DNA of 64,000 nt from Bacillus sp. P14.5 (GCF_003316765.1 NZ_NIJF01000044.1:1-64000); one strand, 5' to 3'; counted from the first letter of the stretch, positions 10,074-20,222 are shown. Made by a program: numbers and translations. Notes: generated from the letters alone by a model not told the origin.

Positions 10074-10183
10074 TAGGCTGTTTTCGGAAAAATCCCCAAG
10101 AGTATAATTTCCCCCTGGATACTAAGGGTTTTCACTCTAATCGTGGAGAGCAGCTATATTCTTTTCTGATTACCAGGCAGTGA
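10074..10183 (+). repeat. Dispersed repeat family 2, copy 1
   Basis: It starts AGGCTGTTTTCGGAAAAATCCCC and ends GATTACCAGG. It resembles the sequences at 10441-10552, at 61735-61830 (other strand) and at 63873-63970. Here the tail GCAGC...CTTTTCT...TTACCAGG is diverged from the better-conserved tails. Confidence 0.55.
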
Positions 10184-10241
10184 ATTGTAGTTGTTTTTTT
10201 AGAAGTCTGTCGCAAAGATTGTGGCTGTTTTTAAAAGTAAT

Positions 10242-10361
10242 GGATTTCCACTCCAGGCGCGCGACTCCGCGGGGCGGGCGTTGAGCCTCCTCGGCTTCGC
10301 CTGCGGGGTCTCATCTGTCCCGCTGGTCCCGCAGGAGGTCGCGCGCCTTCCGCTCCAATCC
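10242..10361 (-). repeat. Dispersed palindromic element, copy 2
   Basis: Read on the minus strand it runs from GGATTGGAGCGGAAGG to GGAGTGGAAATCC. Its terminal stem (GGCGCGCGAC with GTCGCGCGCC) is perfectly paired. Compared with copies 3 and 4, both arms have changed T-A to C-G. It is flanked by the ACTTTTAAAAACAGCCACAATCTTTG sequence type shared, in short pieces, with the copy at 56344. Confidence 0.85.
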
Positions 10362-10440
10362 TTCTACGTAAGAGGGGAAGTGGGGAGAAATTAGCATTCA
10401 AAAGCAACAAACTTTTTGAAAGTTTTTTAAACTAATTATT

Positions 10441-10552
10441 GTTATTTTTGGAAAAATTATCAAGATGCGACATTCCCCCGGATGCTAATGATTCTCTCTT
10501 AAACATGGAGGTAGTAGCTCTTTTCTTTCTTGCTTACCAGGATAGTTCCAAT
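10441..10552 (+). repeat. Dispersed repeat family 2, copy 2
   Basis: It contains GGAAAAAT, then CCCCCGGATGCTAATG and a 28-nt tail at 10516-10543 (AGCTCTTTTCTTTC then TTGCTTACCAGGAT). That tail is identical to 63933-63960, 53 kb away. With copy 1 it forms an imperfect direct repeat around the palindromic element at 10242. Confidence 0.65.
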
Positions 10553-10646
10553 GAATGATGACTTCATCTTACAACATTCATATCAAATAGCAAAAAAGTT
10601 TACGAAAAGAGCCTTTTAGAAAGACAGCAACATTTCGAAAAGAGCT

Positions 10647-12197
10647 TTAATTTAAGACCAGCTTCCCGATTAAGGGAATCCTTTTGATGTCGTCTCTCCT
10701 GATGAGTTTTAGGAGGATGGAAAGAATGACATACAATATCGTCGTTAGGATGACTCCTGTCAGCAGGCGGAGTCCAAGCGGCATACCTTGCAAGATACTG
10801 GTATAAAGATAATGGCCGCCTAAACCGGTAAAAGCCATTACAACTGCAAACTTTGCATAATCCCTGACATAGATGGTCATGGGAATGGTTTTTAATATGG
10901 TTGCAAAATGCAAGAGAGTAACGAGCATCATGCCTGTTACAATTCCCAAAGCCGCACCGTTGATTCCGAAAGCGGGCTGGGAGGCGAGAACAAAGATAAT
11001 GCCTGTTTTCACAATTGCACCTATCAGGCTGTTAATCATCGCTGCTCTTGCCAGGTCCAGCGCTTGAAGCACGGCTTGAAGAGGTCCTTGATAGTAATAG
11101 AATAGAAAAAACGGCGCCATGATCATTATGAACCCGGAGCCGCTGCTGCTGCCATACATGACGGTCATCAACGGCTCGGCGAATATGAATAATAAAACGA
11201 CAGCTATGCCGCCTGTGATCAGACAGAATCTCAAGGCCTGTGTCAGCCGGTGCTCAATCAGGACAAAATTCTTTTGTTTATTAGCCTCACTGACAGCGGG
11301 CACCAGCGATGTAGAAAGTGAAACTGTGATGAAGGACGGCAGGAACAATAACGGGAGGGCGAACCCCGTCAAGGATCCATACTGCTTGGTAGCAAGAGAG
11401 GTGGCTACCCCCGCCAAAGCAAGGCTGTGAGCAACTACAATCGGCTCGAAAAACCAGGAGATTGAACCGATCATCCGGCTGCCTGTAGTCGGCAGGGCAA
11501 CACTCATCAATTCATTTAAAGTGGCACGGCCGGACTTGACCGCTCCGAAGAAATTCCGGCGAACCTTGAATTTTTTCTTTAACTTAAAGGCTGTGAACAT
11601 ATAGAGAAGAGAAGCCAATTCGCCCAGTACAGAAGCTACCATTGCAGCCGCTGCAGCGTATTCAATACCATAAGGAAGAAAAGTCTTCGTCATGACAGCG
11701 ATCAGTGATATCCGGACGATCTGCTCGATGACCTGGGAAATGGCGGCAGGCTTCATGTTCTGCCTTCCCTGGAAATAGCCCCTGATGACAGAGGAAATAG
11801 CGACAATCGGGATAATCGGAGCTATCGCGACTAATGGATAGTAGGTCCTCGGATCTGTAAAGAGTGTTTCCGATAAGTATGGGGCAAGCAAAATCAATGC
11901 GGGAGTGAAGATCATAGACAGGGAAACGGTAATGGCCAGTGAAACGGCAAGGATTTTTTTGACCTTTTTTATATCACCCTGAACTTCTGCCTCTGCTACA
12001 CTCTTCGAAATGGCAACAGGCAGTCCCATTTGTGTAATGGTAATAACGAGAATCAAAGTCGGGAATGCCATCATAAAGAGACCGACGCCTTCTTCACCGA
12101 TGAACCTGGCCACTACAATTCTATTGATGAATCCGAGAATCCTGGTTATCAAGGCAGCACCCATTAAAATCATCGTGCCTTTCAAAAATTTGGACAT
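10647..12197 (-). CDS. spoVB: SpoVB-like MATE/MOP flippase family protein
   Basis: This 516-aa integral membrane protein has about 14 hydrophobic segments and the polysaccharide-biosynthesis/MATE-like fold. The N-terminus FLKGTMILMGAALITRILGF is typical of stage V sporulation protein B. SpoVB is needed for spore cortex synthesis and is thought to flip lipid-linked peptidoglycan precursor. Its place between the yrbG-type gene and comN-secDF matches B. subtilis. It is divergent from comN, with about 110 bp between the coding regions. Paralogues such as YtgP/MurJ and YkvU exist; synteny favours SpoVB. Confidence 0.88.
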   Translation of the reverse strand: MSKFLKGTMILMGAALITRILGFINRIVVARFIGEEGVGLFMMAFPTLILVITITQMGLPVAISKSVAEAEVQGDIKKVKKILAVSLAITVSLSMIFTPALILLAPYLSETLFTDPRTYYPLVAIAPIIPIVAISSVIRGYFQGRQNMKPAAISQVIEQIVRISLIAVMTKTFLPYGIEYAAAAAMVASVLGELASLLYMFTAFKLKKKFKVRRNFFGAVKSGRATLNELMSVALPTTGSRMIGSISWFFEPIVVAHSLALAGVATSLATKQYGSLTGFALPLLFLPSFITVSLSTSLVPAVSEANKQKNFVLIEHRLTQALRFCLITGGIAVVLLFIFAEPLMTVMYGSSSGSGFIMIMAPFFLFYYYQGPLQAVLQALDLARAAMINSLIGAIVKTGIIFVLASQPAFGINGAALGIVTGMMLVTLLHFATILKTIPMTIYVRDYAKFAVVMAFTGLGGHYLYTSILQGMPLGLRLLTGVILTTILYVILSILLKLIRRDDIKRIPLIGKLVLN

Positions 12198-12309
12198 TTC
12201 ATTCCCTGCCTTCTCAAAAATCGTAATATCGTATACAATTATCTATATGCAACAGGGTGGACAAAGCATGACAAGTTGTTGGCAATTAGAAATGGAGCGG
12301 GGGAAATAT

Positions 12310-12627
12310 ATGAACGTTTTGAAACATCCGTACAGTCACTTTTATGATGATGTAAAGCCTGCACTAATCAGCAAGGTTGAGGAATTTGAAGTACTTGGCT
12401 ATGGCAAAGCAACTGTTGAAAGCTTATGGACATACCTGTTAAAGAAGAAATGGAAGAAACCGAAAGAGGAAATCAGGATGTTTGAATTAGTAAGTGACAT
12501 TTTAAGCGTCAAAGCAGGGGAATATATGAGCTTTGAAACTGTGGAGGCCTATCGTTCTCCTAATTGGTTCAGCGACTTGAATGAGGATGAACTGAAAGAA
12601 CTGCTGAAACCGAATAAGAAATCCTGA
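12310..12627 (+). CDS. comN: Post-transcriptional regulator ComN
   Basis: The product is 105 aa and resembles B. subtilis ComN (YrzD, PF13797 post-transcriptional regulator), which affects comE operon mRNA. Recognisable parts are the N-terminal LKHPYSHFYDDVKPAL and the C-terminal VEAYRSPNWFSDLNEDELKE. The ATG at 12310 gives a length close to the family and has a purine-rich GGAGCGGGGGA upstream. Longer in-frame starts at 12268 and 12292 are possible. It lies between spoVB and secDF, as in B. subtilis. Confidence 0.82.
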   Translation: MNVLKHPYSHFYDDVKPALISKVEEFEVLGYGKATVESLWTYLLKKKWKKPKEEIRMFELVSDILSVKAGEYMSFETVEAYRSPNWFSDLNEDELKELLKPNKKS

Positions 12628-12770
12628 TTTTTATTGGTAAAATATTGAATTGACAGTAAATTGCTGCTAATTCATAATGGGAATATTGGTACAACTCATA
12701 GGCATTTGGACCGTAAAATTTAATATCGAGGGGCACAGCCCTGTACATATGCAAGGAGGACTTATACATA

Positions 12771-15041
12771 ATGGTAAAACGCAGTAGGATTGTCGCCTTT
12801 TTCATAATCGTTCTTTTATTGGGAGGATTAATAGGCGGCACAACGAACAACATCTTGAAAGACATAAAGCTGGGACTGGACCTGCAGGGGGGCTTTGAAG
12901 TTCTCTACGAGGTTAAATCTTTAAACGGCGATGACGAGGAAATTACGAGTGAAACAGTTGCCAATACAGCTGATGCACTGGATAATCGGATCAACGTCCT
13001 CGGGGTGAGCGAACCGAACATCCAGATTGAAGACGGCAACAGAATCCGTGTCCAGCTTGCCGGAGTAGAGGATCAGAATCAGGCGAGGGAAATTTTATCC
13101 ACCCAGGCTAATCTGACCTTTCGAGATATAAATGATGAAGTGAGGCTGGACGGTTCCGACCTGGTTACAGGCGGAGCTCAGCAGGCGTTTGATGAAAATA
13201 ATAACCCGATTGTTTCTCTGGAATTGAAAGACCGAAATCAATTTTATGAACTTACCAAAGAACTTTCACAACTGCCTCCTCCTGAAAACAGGCTGGTCAT
13301 CTGGCTGGATTATGAAGAAGGGGTCGATTCCTATCAGGATGAAATGACAAAAGAAGATCCTAAATTCCTATCAGATCCGCAAGTTGGCGAACCTATCAAT
13401 TCAAATGAAGTTCAAATCACAGGAAGCTTTACGATTGAAGAAGCACAGGACTTGGCAGCATTGCTTGACGCGGGGGCTCTTCCTGTAGACCTTGAAGAAG
13501 TTTATTCTACTTCTGTCGGGGCTAAATTCGGTGAACAGGCAATGGATAAAACCGTGACTGCCGGAATCATCGGGATTGCGATTGTATTCTTGTTCATGCT
13601 GATTTTCTACCGATTCCCTGGATTCATTGCCATGATCACCTTGTCAGTATACATTTTCGTTATTCTATGGGTATTTGACATGATGAACGGTGTGCTGACA
13701 CTGCCTGGTATTGCGGCTTTGATCTTGGGGGTCGGTATGGCTGTAGATGCCAATATCATCACGTACGAACGCATTAAAGAAGAAATGAAGGTCGGAAAAA
13801 GTGTCCGCGCCGCATTCCAGGCCGGGAATAAATCTTCCTTCATGACGATCCTGGACGCGAACGTGACTACCATTCTTGCTGGTGCTGTCCTGTTTTATTT
13901 TGGGACAAGCTCTGTAAAAGGCTTTGCCACAATGCTGATTGTCAGCATTCTGACAAGCTTCCTGACAGCCGTATGGGGATCCCGCCTGCTCCTTGGATTA
14001 TGGGTCAACAGCGGTGCATTCAATAAGAAGCCATCATGGCTGGGAGTGAACCCTAAAGATATTAAAGATATCGCTGAAAATTATGATACATTGGATCTGC
14101 CTACTGCTTATGACAAATTTGATTTCGCGAAACAACGAAAAAAATTCTTCGCGATTTCTGGAGTCTTGATTACCGCAGGTCTTATCATCCTGGCTGTGTT
14201 CAGATTGAACCTGGGGATTGACTTTGCTGCAGGTACCAGAATGGAAATCCTGTCTGAATCCGGTTTGACTGCAGACAGCATAACAGAAGAGCTTGAAGAA
14301 GCTGGATACCCATCCGAAGAGATTGTCATCTCCGGTGACAATAACCAGATTGGGGTTATCCGTTACAGCGATGTCTTGAATAAAGATCAAATTGCTGAAC
14401 TGAAGGATTACTTCACGGAAGCATATGATGCAGAACCAAATATAAGCACTGTTTCGCCGATTATTGGTGAGCAGCTTGCGCAAAACGCAATGCTTGCTGT
14501 TGCTATCGCTTCGATTGGGATCATCATCTATGTAACCCTTCGATTTGAGCTTTCCATGGCAATCGGGGCGATTGCGGCCCTTCTGCATGATGCGTTCTTC
14601 ATCATTGCGTTCTTCAGCTTGACCCGCCTTGAAGTGGATTTAACGTTCATTGCAGCAGTGCTGACCATTGTCGGTTACTCGATTAATGATACGATCGTTA
14701 CGTTTGACAGGATGAGGGAAAACCTGCAGAAGAAGCGCAGATTGAAAACTGTCGAGGATATAGAAGAAGTCGTGAACAATAGTTTACGCCAGACGCTAAC
14801 CCGTTCCATCAGCACGGTGATTACTGTGGTGTTTACAGTCGTCGCCTTGATGATCTTCGGAAGTGAGTCTATCACGAACTTCTCAATTGCTTTGCTTGTA
14901 GGTTTAATTTCAGGTACCTATTCTTCCGTATTCATAGCTTCTCAATTATGGCTTGTGCTGAAGAAGAGGGAATTGAAGAAAAAAGGGACCATCATCACCT
15001 TCAAAGAGAAGAAGAAAATATCAGACGAACCTCAAGTTTGA
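12771..15041 (+). CDS. secDF: Fused protein translocase subunit SecDF
   Basis: SecDF (756 aa) uses the proton gradient to help complete protein export through SecYEG. As in Bacillus, SecD and SecF are fused. The SecD half has one TM, the GLDLQGGFEVLYEV motif, a large periplasmic-type domain, then five TMs with GVGMAVDANIITYERIKEE. The SecF half begins near residue 450 with a TM, GIDFAAGTRMEI, and five TMs with VGYSINDTIVTFDRMREN. GGAGG precedes the ATG at 12771. A strong terminator follows. Confidence 0.97.
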   Translation: MVKRSRIVAFFIIVLLLGGLIGGTTNNILKDIKLGLDLQGGFEVLYEVKSLNGDDEEITSETVANTADALDNRINVLGVSEPNIQIEDGNRIRVQLAGVEDQNQAREILSTQANLTFRDINDEVRLDGSDLVTGGAQQAFDENNNPIVSLELKDRNQFYELTKELSQLPPPENRLVIWLDYEEGVDSYQDEMTKEDPKFLSDPQVGEPINSNEVQITGSFTIEEAQDLAALLDAGALPVDLEEVYSTSVGAKFGEQAMDKTVTAGIIGIAIVFLFMLIFYRFPGFIAMITLSVYIFVILWVFDMMNGVLTLPGIAALILGVGMAVDANIITYERIKEEMKVGKSVRAAFQAGNKSSFMTILDANVTTILAGAVLFYFGTSSVKGFATMLIVSILTSFLTAVWGSRLLLGLWVNSGAFNKKPSWLGVNPKDIKDIAENYDTLDLPTAYDKFDFAKQRKKFFAISGVLITAGLIILAVFRLNLGIDFAAGTRMEILSESGLTADSITEELEEAGYPSEEIVISGDNNQIGVIRYSDVLNKDQIAELKDYFTEAYDAEPNISTVSPIIGEQLAQNAMLAVAIASIGIIIYVTLRFELSMAIGAIAALLHDAFFIIAFFSLTRLEVDLTFIAAVLTIVGYSINDTIVTFDRMRENLQKKRRLKTVEDIEEVVNNSLRQTLTRSISTVITVVFTVVALMIFGSESITNFSIALLVGLISGTYSSVFIASQLWLVLKKRELKKKGTIITFKEKKKISDEPQV

Positions 15042-15052
15042 TTCTATTGCTG

Positions 15053-15100
15053 AAAGGACGAGTATGCCAGGCGGCTGTGCCTGGGATACTCGTCCTTTTA
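15053..15100 (+). terminator. Strong terminator after secDF
   Basis: AAAGGACGAGTATGCCAGGC pairs with GCCTGGGATACTCGTCCTTT (one mismatch), followed by T residues. Confidence 0.9.
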
Positions 15101-15164
15101 AGCGTTTCAGGAGATAGATTAAAGGTAAATGGGTTACAATAAAGTGGAATAAGGGGGGACAACC

Positions 15165-16088
15165 ATGAGTACAGATGATCGTTTTAAAAAAGCTGAATTT
15201 GCTGCGATGGTCGGAGTTGTAGGGAATATACTGCTGGCCGGTATCAAATGGTGGGCTGGTGTTGCTGGAAACAGTAAAGCACTTATAGCGGATGCTGTCC
15301 ATTCAGCCTCGGATGTCGCAGGCTCATTCGCTGTATACATAGGTCTCCGCGCAGCCAAACAGCCGCCGGACGAGGACCATCCATACGGACATGGCAAGGC
15401 AGAATCCATCGCTGCCATCATCGTGGCTGTACTGTTATTTTTAGTCGGAATTGAGATTGGGAAATCTTCTATTGAATCGTTTTTTCAGCCAATCGAACCG
15501 CCGACTTCCATTGCGATCTATGCTGTTATCTTTTCTATAGTGGTCAAGGAAATAATGTTTCAGTACAAGTATAGATTGGGTAAAAAACTGAAGAGCGACG
15601 CCTTGATTGTCAATGCTTACGAGCATCGGTCGGATGTCTACTCATCCATTGCTGCTCTTGTGGGTATTGGTGCTGCCATGCTGGGTGGAGTTTTTGGCAT
15701 TGGCTGGCTGGAATATGGAGATCCGGTTGCCGGAGTTTTTGTTTCGCTGCTTGTATTGAGAATGGCGTGGAAACTGGGCGCTGAATCCATCCATAATACT
15801 CTGGATCACGTCCTGCACGATGAAGATACGCAGGAGTTGAGACAATTGGTAAGTGAGGTTGAGGGAGTCCTGGCCATCAATGAACTTCATGCCAGGGAGC
15901 ACGGCCACTATCTTATTGTGGATTTGAAGATCAGTGTGGACCCTCACATCACTGTGGAAGAGGGTCATCGAGTGGGGAAAAAGGTAAAGAAAAGATTGTT
16001 GGAGGACCCTGACGTCCAAGATGTTTTCATACACATCAATCCATATAATGCAGAAGGAGAAGACGACAAGAAAGTAGATTTGACGTAA
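15165..16088 (+). CDS. Cation diffusion facilitator family transporter
   Basis: The product is 307 aa with six predicted TMs and a C-terminal cytoplasmic domain, the CDF (ZT_dimer) layout. The metal-site residues appear as HSASD in TM2 (ADAVHSASD) and HRSD in TM5 (AYEHRSD). The C-terminal domain contains LHAREHGHYLIVDL and other His residues typical of the regulatory metal-binding domain. It would export a divalent metal (Mn, Fe, Zn or Co) in exchange for protons; the metal cannot be told from sequence. AAGGGGGGA precedes the ATG. The LapA-like gene begins 14 nt downstream. Confidence 0.9.
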   Translation: MSTDDRFKKAEFAAMVGVVGNILLAGIKWWAGVAGNSKALIADAVHSASDVAGSFAVYIGLRAAKQPPDEDHPYGHGKAESIAAIIVAVLLFLVGIEIGKSSIESFFQPIEPPTSIAIYAVIFSIVVKEIMFQYKYRLGKKLKSDALIVNAYEHRSDVYSSIAALVGIGAAMLGGVFGIGWLEYGDPVAGVFVSLLVLRMAWKLGAESIHNTLDHVLHDEDTQELRQLVSEVEGVLAINELHAREHGHYLIVDLKISVDPHITVEEGHRVGKKVKKRLLEDPDVQDVFIHINPYNAEGEDDKKVDLT

Positions 16089-16102
16089 GGGGGGAGAGCG
16101 CA

Positions 16103-16450
16103 GTGAAGATTCAATGGAATTTGATTTTAGGACTTATCTTTGCTCTGATTGTCGCTATCTTCGCAGTTATTAACGTGGATCCAGTAAGAGTAAACTATCT
16201 TTTTGGAGAAGCTCAATGGCCACTGATTTTGGTCATCATCGGTTCAGTTCTTATGGGCGGTCTGATTATAGGCTCCGTTGGTTTGTTTCGTATATACGTG
16301 ATACAACGAAAGCTTAAAGCACTGCAAAAAGAGAACGACAGACTGAAGGGTGTGGCAGGAGATCAAGAAACCCTTGCAGTAAATGACAAAACGCAAGACG
16401 GAGTGCAGGATAGCAGAAGCATTCAGGAAGAAAAAGAAACAAGGATGTAA
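16103..16450 (+). CDS. LapA/DUF1049-like membrane protein
   Basis: This 115-aa protein has two membrane spans (about residues 6-23 and 39-61), with NVDPVRVNYLFGEAQWPL between them, the DUF1049/LapA pattern. A short coiled-coil-like, charged C-terminal tail follows (LKALQKENDRL). In proteobacteria LapA-type proteins take part in LPS assembly; there is no LPS here, so the function is open. The start is GTG at 16103 behind GGGGGGAG. It is likely cotranscribed with the cation transporter. Confidence 0.82.
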   Translation: MKIQWNLILGLIFALIVAIFAVINVDPVRVNYLFGEAQWPLILVIIGSVLMGGLIIGSVGLFRIYVIQRKLKALQKENDRLKGVAGDQETLAVNDKTQDGVQDSRSIQEEKETRM

Positions 16451-16484
16451 CCCAAATGCAGTTAAATTAAAAGCCGCAGTACTA

Positions 16485-16520
16485 AGAGGACGAAATCGCT
16501 TATGATTTCGTCCTCTTCTT
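16485..16520 (+). terminator. Terminator after LapA-like gene
   Basis: AGAGGACGAAATC pairs with GATTTCGTCCTCT, loop about 6 nt, followed by a T/C-rich stretch. Confidence 0.75.
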
Positions 16521-16529
16521 CTATGGATA

Positions 16530-16640
16530 AAACGAGGGACATCAAAAGAAGAAAAAAAGAAATCATGTACTGCGCAGCCGAACCAAAGGACATCAACTCA
16601 AGGCGAAACGAAAATGATGCACCCCGCAGCGGAAGCAGAA
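16530..16640. repeat. Degenerate tandem array F: about two 51-bp units
   Basis: GGACATCAA at 16537 recurs at 16588, 51 bp later, and the text after each is related (purine-rich, then ATCATGTACTGCGCAGC or ATGATGCACCCCGCAGC). It looks like a short or eroded member of the 52-53-bp array class. Two units are weak evidence. Confidence 0.45.
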
Positions 16641-16771
16641 ATCCATTTCTTTTTTGAAGATGTTATTTTTGCGAAAGGAAAATAAAAAGCGTAATACATC
16701 ACTTTCCATGTTTCTCTGATTGAAAGGCATACCCCCATTTTGTATAATAGGAAAGGCTGAGGGGTGAACGT

Positions 16772-19117
16772 ATGTTGAAATCGAAATCACGTTGGGTAGT
16801 TAAAGAACACAATGAAACAGACAGTACTGAACTGCAACAAAAGTTGAATATACCTCCGATTGTCAGTAAGCTGCTGGCAAACAGGGGGATACATGATATA
16901 GATGAAGCGAAGGCCTTCTTACATGGCGATGAGCAGCCTTTCCATGATCCTTATTTATTAATGGATATGGACAAAGCGGTAGAACGGGTGAAAAAAGCCA
17001 TCGAATATGGAGAACCGATTTTAATTTTTGGGGATTATGATGCAGACGGTGTCAGTTCGACTTCCACGATGATGCAGACGCTGCTTGACTTAGGTGCGGA
17101 AGCCCACTTTTATATTCCGAACCGCTTCACTGAGGGGTACGGTCCAAACGAAAATGCTTTCCGATGGGCAGCGGAGGAAGGATTTTCTTTGATCATCACA
17201 GTGGATACCGGAATAGCGGCCGTGAAAGAGGCTGTGCTGGCCAAAGAACTGGGAATGGATTTGATCATCACTGACCACCATGAACCCGGACCGGAGCTTC
17301 CTGAAGCATTAGCGATCCTTCACCCAAAAAGGGAAGGAAGTACATATCCTTTTGCTGATCTTGCCGGTGTCGGCGTGGCGTTTAAGTTTGCTCATGCTCT
17401 TTATGGAGAATTCCCTGAACACTTGCTTGATCTCGCGGCAATTGGTACCATTGCTGATCTTGTTCCTTTAAAAGGGGAAAACAGGGCCATTGCCAAAAAA
17501 GGCCTTGCGAAACTGCGGACCAGCAAGCGTTCTGGAATTGCCGCCCTTTGTAAAGCGGCCAACACCCAAATGAACGAGATTACCGAAGAAACGGTCGGGT
17601 TTGCCATTGCCCCGAGAATCAATGCGATCGGGAGACTGGGGGATGCGGACCCGGCTGTGGATTTAATGCTGTCTCAGGATATGGAAGAATCCATGGCCAT
17701 AGCGCAGGAAATCGACGGCATCAACAAAGAAAGACAGAATATAGTCAATGAAATGACACAAGAGGCTGTTGAAATGGTTGAAACCGAGTTTCCTCTTTCC
17801 AGTAACTCCGTGCTGGTCATTGGAAAAGAAGGCTGGAACTCCGGGGTTGTCGGAATTGTTGCTTCCAGACTTGTTGAAAAATTTTACAGGCCTGTCATTG
17901 TTTTAAGCTTCGATAGTGAAAAAGGACAGGCTAAAGGGTCTGCCCGCAGTATTGCCGGATTTGACTTATTTAAAAATCTATCACAATGCCGCGAGCTTCT
18001 TCCTCATTTCGGAGGCCACCCTATGGCTGCCGGAATGACACTGGACTTGGAGAATGTAGCTGAATTGCGGAATCGCTTGAATGGGTATGCGAATGAACAG
18101 CTGACAGAGGAAGACTTCATTCCCCTGACAGAGCTTGACGCTTCTATCCGTCTCGAGGAAGTGGATATCGAAACGATTGAGTCCCTGCAGATGCTTGCTC
18201 CTTTCGGGATGGGAAATCCCAAGCCGAAACTGCTTATTGAAGGGGTTACCATCAATGGAATGAGAAAGATAGGCGGCAATCAGGACCATTTAAAACTTTC
18301 CCTGCAGAAAGACGTCTATACCTTGGACAGTATCGGATTTGGCATGGGGGAATTTGCCGATCACATTTCACCGCTTGCAGAACTATCGGTGATTGGAGAG
18401 CTTTCTGTTAATGAATGGAATAATATCAGGAAGCCGCAGTTGTTTCTCAAAGATCTTACTGTTGCCCACTGGCAGCTCTTCGATATGAGGGGAATCAAAC
18501 CATTTAAGAGGTGGTTTGAAAAGGTTCCTGCCCACGACCGGAAGATCATTGCCTTTAATCAGGCTACAATCGACCGTCTGCCGCTTGAAGCTTACAGCGA
18601 TGACTTGGTATTACTATCATCAAATGAAGAAGCGGCAGAGCTGCTGCAGCCTTCCTCAAGTATTGTGCTGCTGGATCTGCCTCCTGCTGCAGAATGGCTG
18701 GAAACAGTGGTTAGCAGGGCGGAACCGGAAAGAATCTATGCTCACTTTGACCATGTGGAAGATCATTTTTTCAGTACAGTACCAAAGCGAGAGCACTTCA
18801 AATGGTACTATGGCTTTCTTTTAAAAAGAGGGTCTTTCGATCTCAAGAAGCATGGCGGCCAGCTTGCTCAACATAAAGGCTGGTCAAAAGAAACTGTCGA
18901 ATTCATGTCAAAGGTGTTTTTTGAACTGGATTTTGTTACAATAAACAATGGATTACTTTCCGTGAATTCTTCCAAAGTTAAGAGAGACTTAGAAGAATCG
19001 GTTACTTACCGGCAAAAACAGGAACAATATAATCTAGAGAATGAATTGTTGTATTCATCTTATCAGGAACTTAAGGACTGGTTTGATAAGAAGACTGGAA
19101 TGGTCTGCAACATATGA
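16772..19117 (+). CDS. recJ: Single-stranded-DNA-specific exonuclease RecJ
   Basis: RecJ (781 aa) is a 5'-3' single-strand exonuclease that acts in recombinational and base-excision repair. It shows the DHH phosphoesterase core with DYDADGVSS near residue 90 and TDHHEPG near 170, then the DHHA1 part with SARSIAGFDLF and HFGGHPMAAG, an OB-fold, and the long Firmicutes-type C-terminal extension. Length is close to B. subtilis RecJ. GAGGGGTGA precedes the ATG. apt follows after 15 nt, as in B. subtilis. Confidence 0.96.
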   Translation: MLKSKSRWVVKEHNETDSTELQQKLNIPPIVSKLLANRGIHDIDEAKAFLHGDEQPFHDPYLLMDMDKAVERVKKAIEYGEPILIFGDYDADGVSSTSTMMQTLLDLGAEAHFYIPNRFTEGYGPNENAFRWAAEEGFSLIITVDTGIAAVKEAVLAKELGMDLIITDHHEPGPELPEALAILHPKREGSTYPFADLAGVGVAFKFAHALYGEFPEHLLDLAAIGTIADLVPLKGENRAIAKKGLAKLRTSKRSGIAALCKAANTQMNEITEETVGFAIAPRINAIGRLGDADPAVDLMLSQDMEESMAIAQEIDGINKERQNIVNEMTQEAVEMVETEFPLSSNSVLVIGKEGWNSGVVGIVASRLVEKFYRPVIVLSFDSEKGQAKGSARSIAGFDLFKNLSQCRELLPHFGGHPMAAGMTLDLENVAELRNRLNGYANEQLTEEDFIPLTELDASIRLEEVDIETIESLQMLAPFGMGNPKPKLLIEGVTINGMRKIGGNQDHLKLSLQKDVYTLDSIGFGMGEFADHISPLAELSVIGELSVNEWNNIRKPQLFLKDLTVAHWQLFDMRGIKPFKRWFEKVPAHDRKIIAFNQATIDRLPLEAYSDDLVLLSSNEEAAELLQPSSSIVLLDLPPAAEWLETVVSRAEPERIYAHFDHVEDHFFSTVPKREHFKWYYGFLLKRGSFDLKKHGGQLAQHKGWSKETVEFMSKVFFELDFVTINNGLLSVNSSKVKRDLEESVTYRQKQEQYNLENELLYSSYQELKDWFDKKTGMVCNI

Positions 19118-19132
19118 GGAGGACTTTTAAGC

Positions 19133-19645
19133 ATGGACTTAAAACAATACGTAACAATCGTCGAAGACTGGCCGAAAGAAGGCATTAGATTTAAAGATAT
19201 CACTACGTTGATGGATAACGGCGATGCGTATAGATATGCTACTGATAAAATCGTGGAATATGCAAAAGAAATAGAAATCGACCTGGTTGTAGGTCCCGAG
19301 GCTAGAGGCTTCATCATCGGATGCCCTGTTGCCTATGCACTTGGAGTAGGTTTCGCGCCTGTCCGAAAGCCGGGCAAGCTGCCTCGTGAAACGGTCAAAG
19401 TCGAGTACGGCCTTGAGTATGGCAAAGACGCCCTGACAATCCATAAGGATGCCATCAAACCAGGTCAGCGCGTCCTCATCACAGATGACCTTCTGGCTAC
19501 CGGCGGAACAATCGAAGCCACAATCAAGCTTGTTGAAGAATTAGGCGGTATTGTCGCAGGTACTGCATTCCTTATCGAACTGACATACCTTGACGGCCGC
19601 GATAAGCTGGACGGCTATGACATAATGACACTTATGCAATACTAA
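19133..19645 (+). CDS. apt: Adenine phosphoribosyltransferase
   Basis: Apt (170 aa) makes AMP from adenine and PRPP in purine salvage. It has the type I PRTase PRPP loop [13 protein letters not shown] (about residues 116-128) and the Apt-specific [10 protein letters not shown] and RKPGKLP segments. GGAGGA lies 12 nt before the ATG. It is cotranscribed with recJ and followed by a terminator and then relA; this cluster is conserved in Bacillus. Confidence 0.97.
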   Translation: MDLKQYVTIVEDWPKEGIRFKDITTLMDNGDAYRYATDKIVEYAKEIEIDLVVGPEARGFIIGCPVAYALGVGFAPVRKPGKLPRETVKVEYGLEYGKDALTIHKDAIKPGQRVLITDDLLATGGTIEATIKLVEELGGIVAGTAFLIELTYLDGRDKLDGYDIMTLMQY

Positions 19646-19670
19646 GTTTCACAATTTTATATTAAAGCAA

Positions 19671-19698
19671 AAGGACTGGGCATGCTCAGTCCTTTTGT
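19671..19698 (+). terminator. Terminator after recJ-apt
   Basis: AAGGACTG pairs with CAGTCCTT across 8 nt, followed by TTGTT. Confidence 0.75.
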
Positions 19699-20075
19699 TA
19701 TACCAAGAGAATGAGTGACACTGCGAAAATATGGATTACTTTTTTGGTCGTGCTCAACAAGTTTGATTACCGCCGTCTACTACTTGATTCTCCTTTTCCT
19801 TGCTATTACAAATCATTTTGTAAATATTTCTTAAAGAGGGCCATTGACTAAAGCGCTAATCAATTACATATAATTCTTCAAAAAAATGGATTGTTAGAAA
19901 GCGGGGCTTGTTTACCTTTATTGCAGGAAAAGTATTGTTCATATCAAAATTATCTCATGAGAACATTTGCCTGTCGGGGCTGATATAGGCGCTTCCACTT
20001 TTTACGAAAGAAAGCGCTTTATTAAGAAATGGTAAATATTTTTCGACAAAAACAGCCTTTTTTAGGGGTGAAGGC
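19699..20075. other. Long AT-rich gap before relA
   Basis: I see no gene here. The only recognisable piece is CGACAAAAACAGCCTTTTTT (20043-20062), the head motif of dispersed repeat family 2 on the minus strand. The gap may hold regulatory sequence for relA. Confidence 0.5.
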
Positions 20076-20104
20076 TTTACATATCTTCAATTTTTTTTGA
20101 TAAT
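20076..20104 (+). promoter_or_regulatory. Probable sigma-A promoter of relA
   Basis: TTTACA at 20076-20081 and GATAAT at 20099-20104 are 17 bp apart. The predicted transcript starts near 20111, giving a leader of about 110 nt. Confidence 0.6.
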
Positions 20105-20222
20105 AGTATACAATACGCTTTTTTATTGTGAACCTGAGTTCATTTTTCATGTCAGGCCATTAGTAATGAATGGAAAACGCATGAAAAATTGAATTTAATA
20201 TATTGCAAAGGTGATTTTGCTG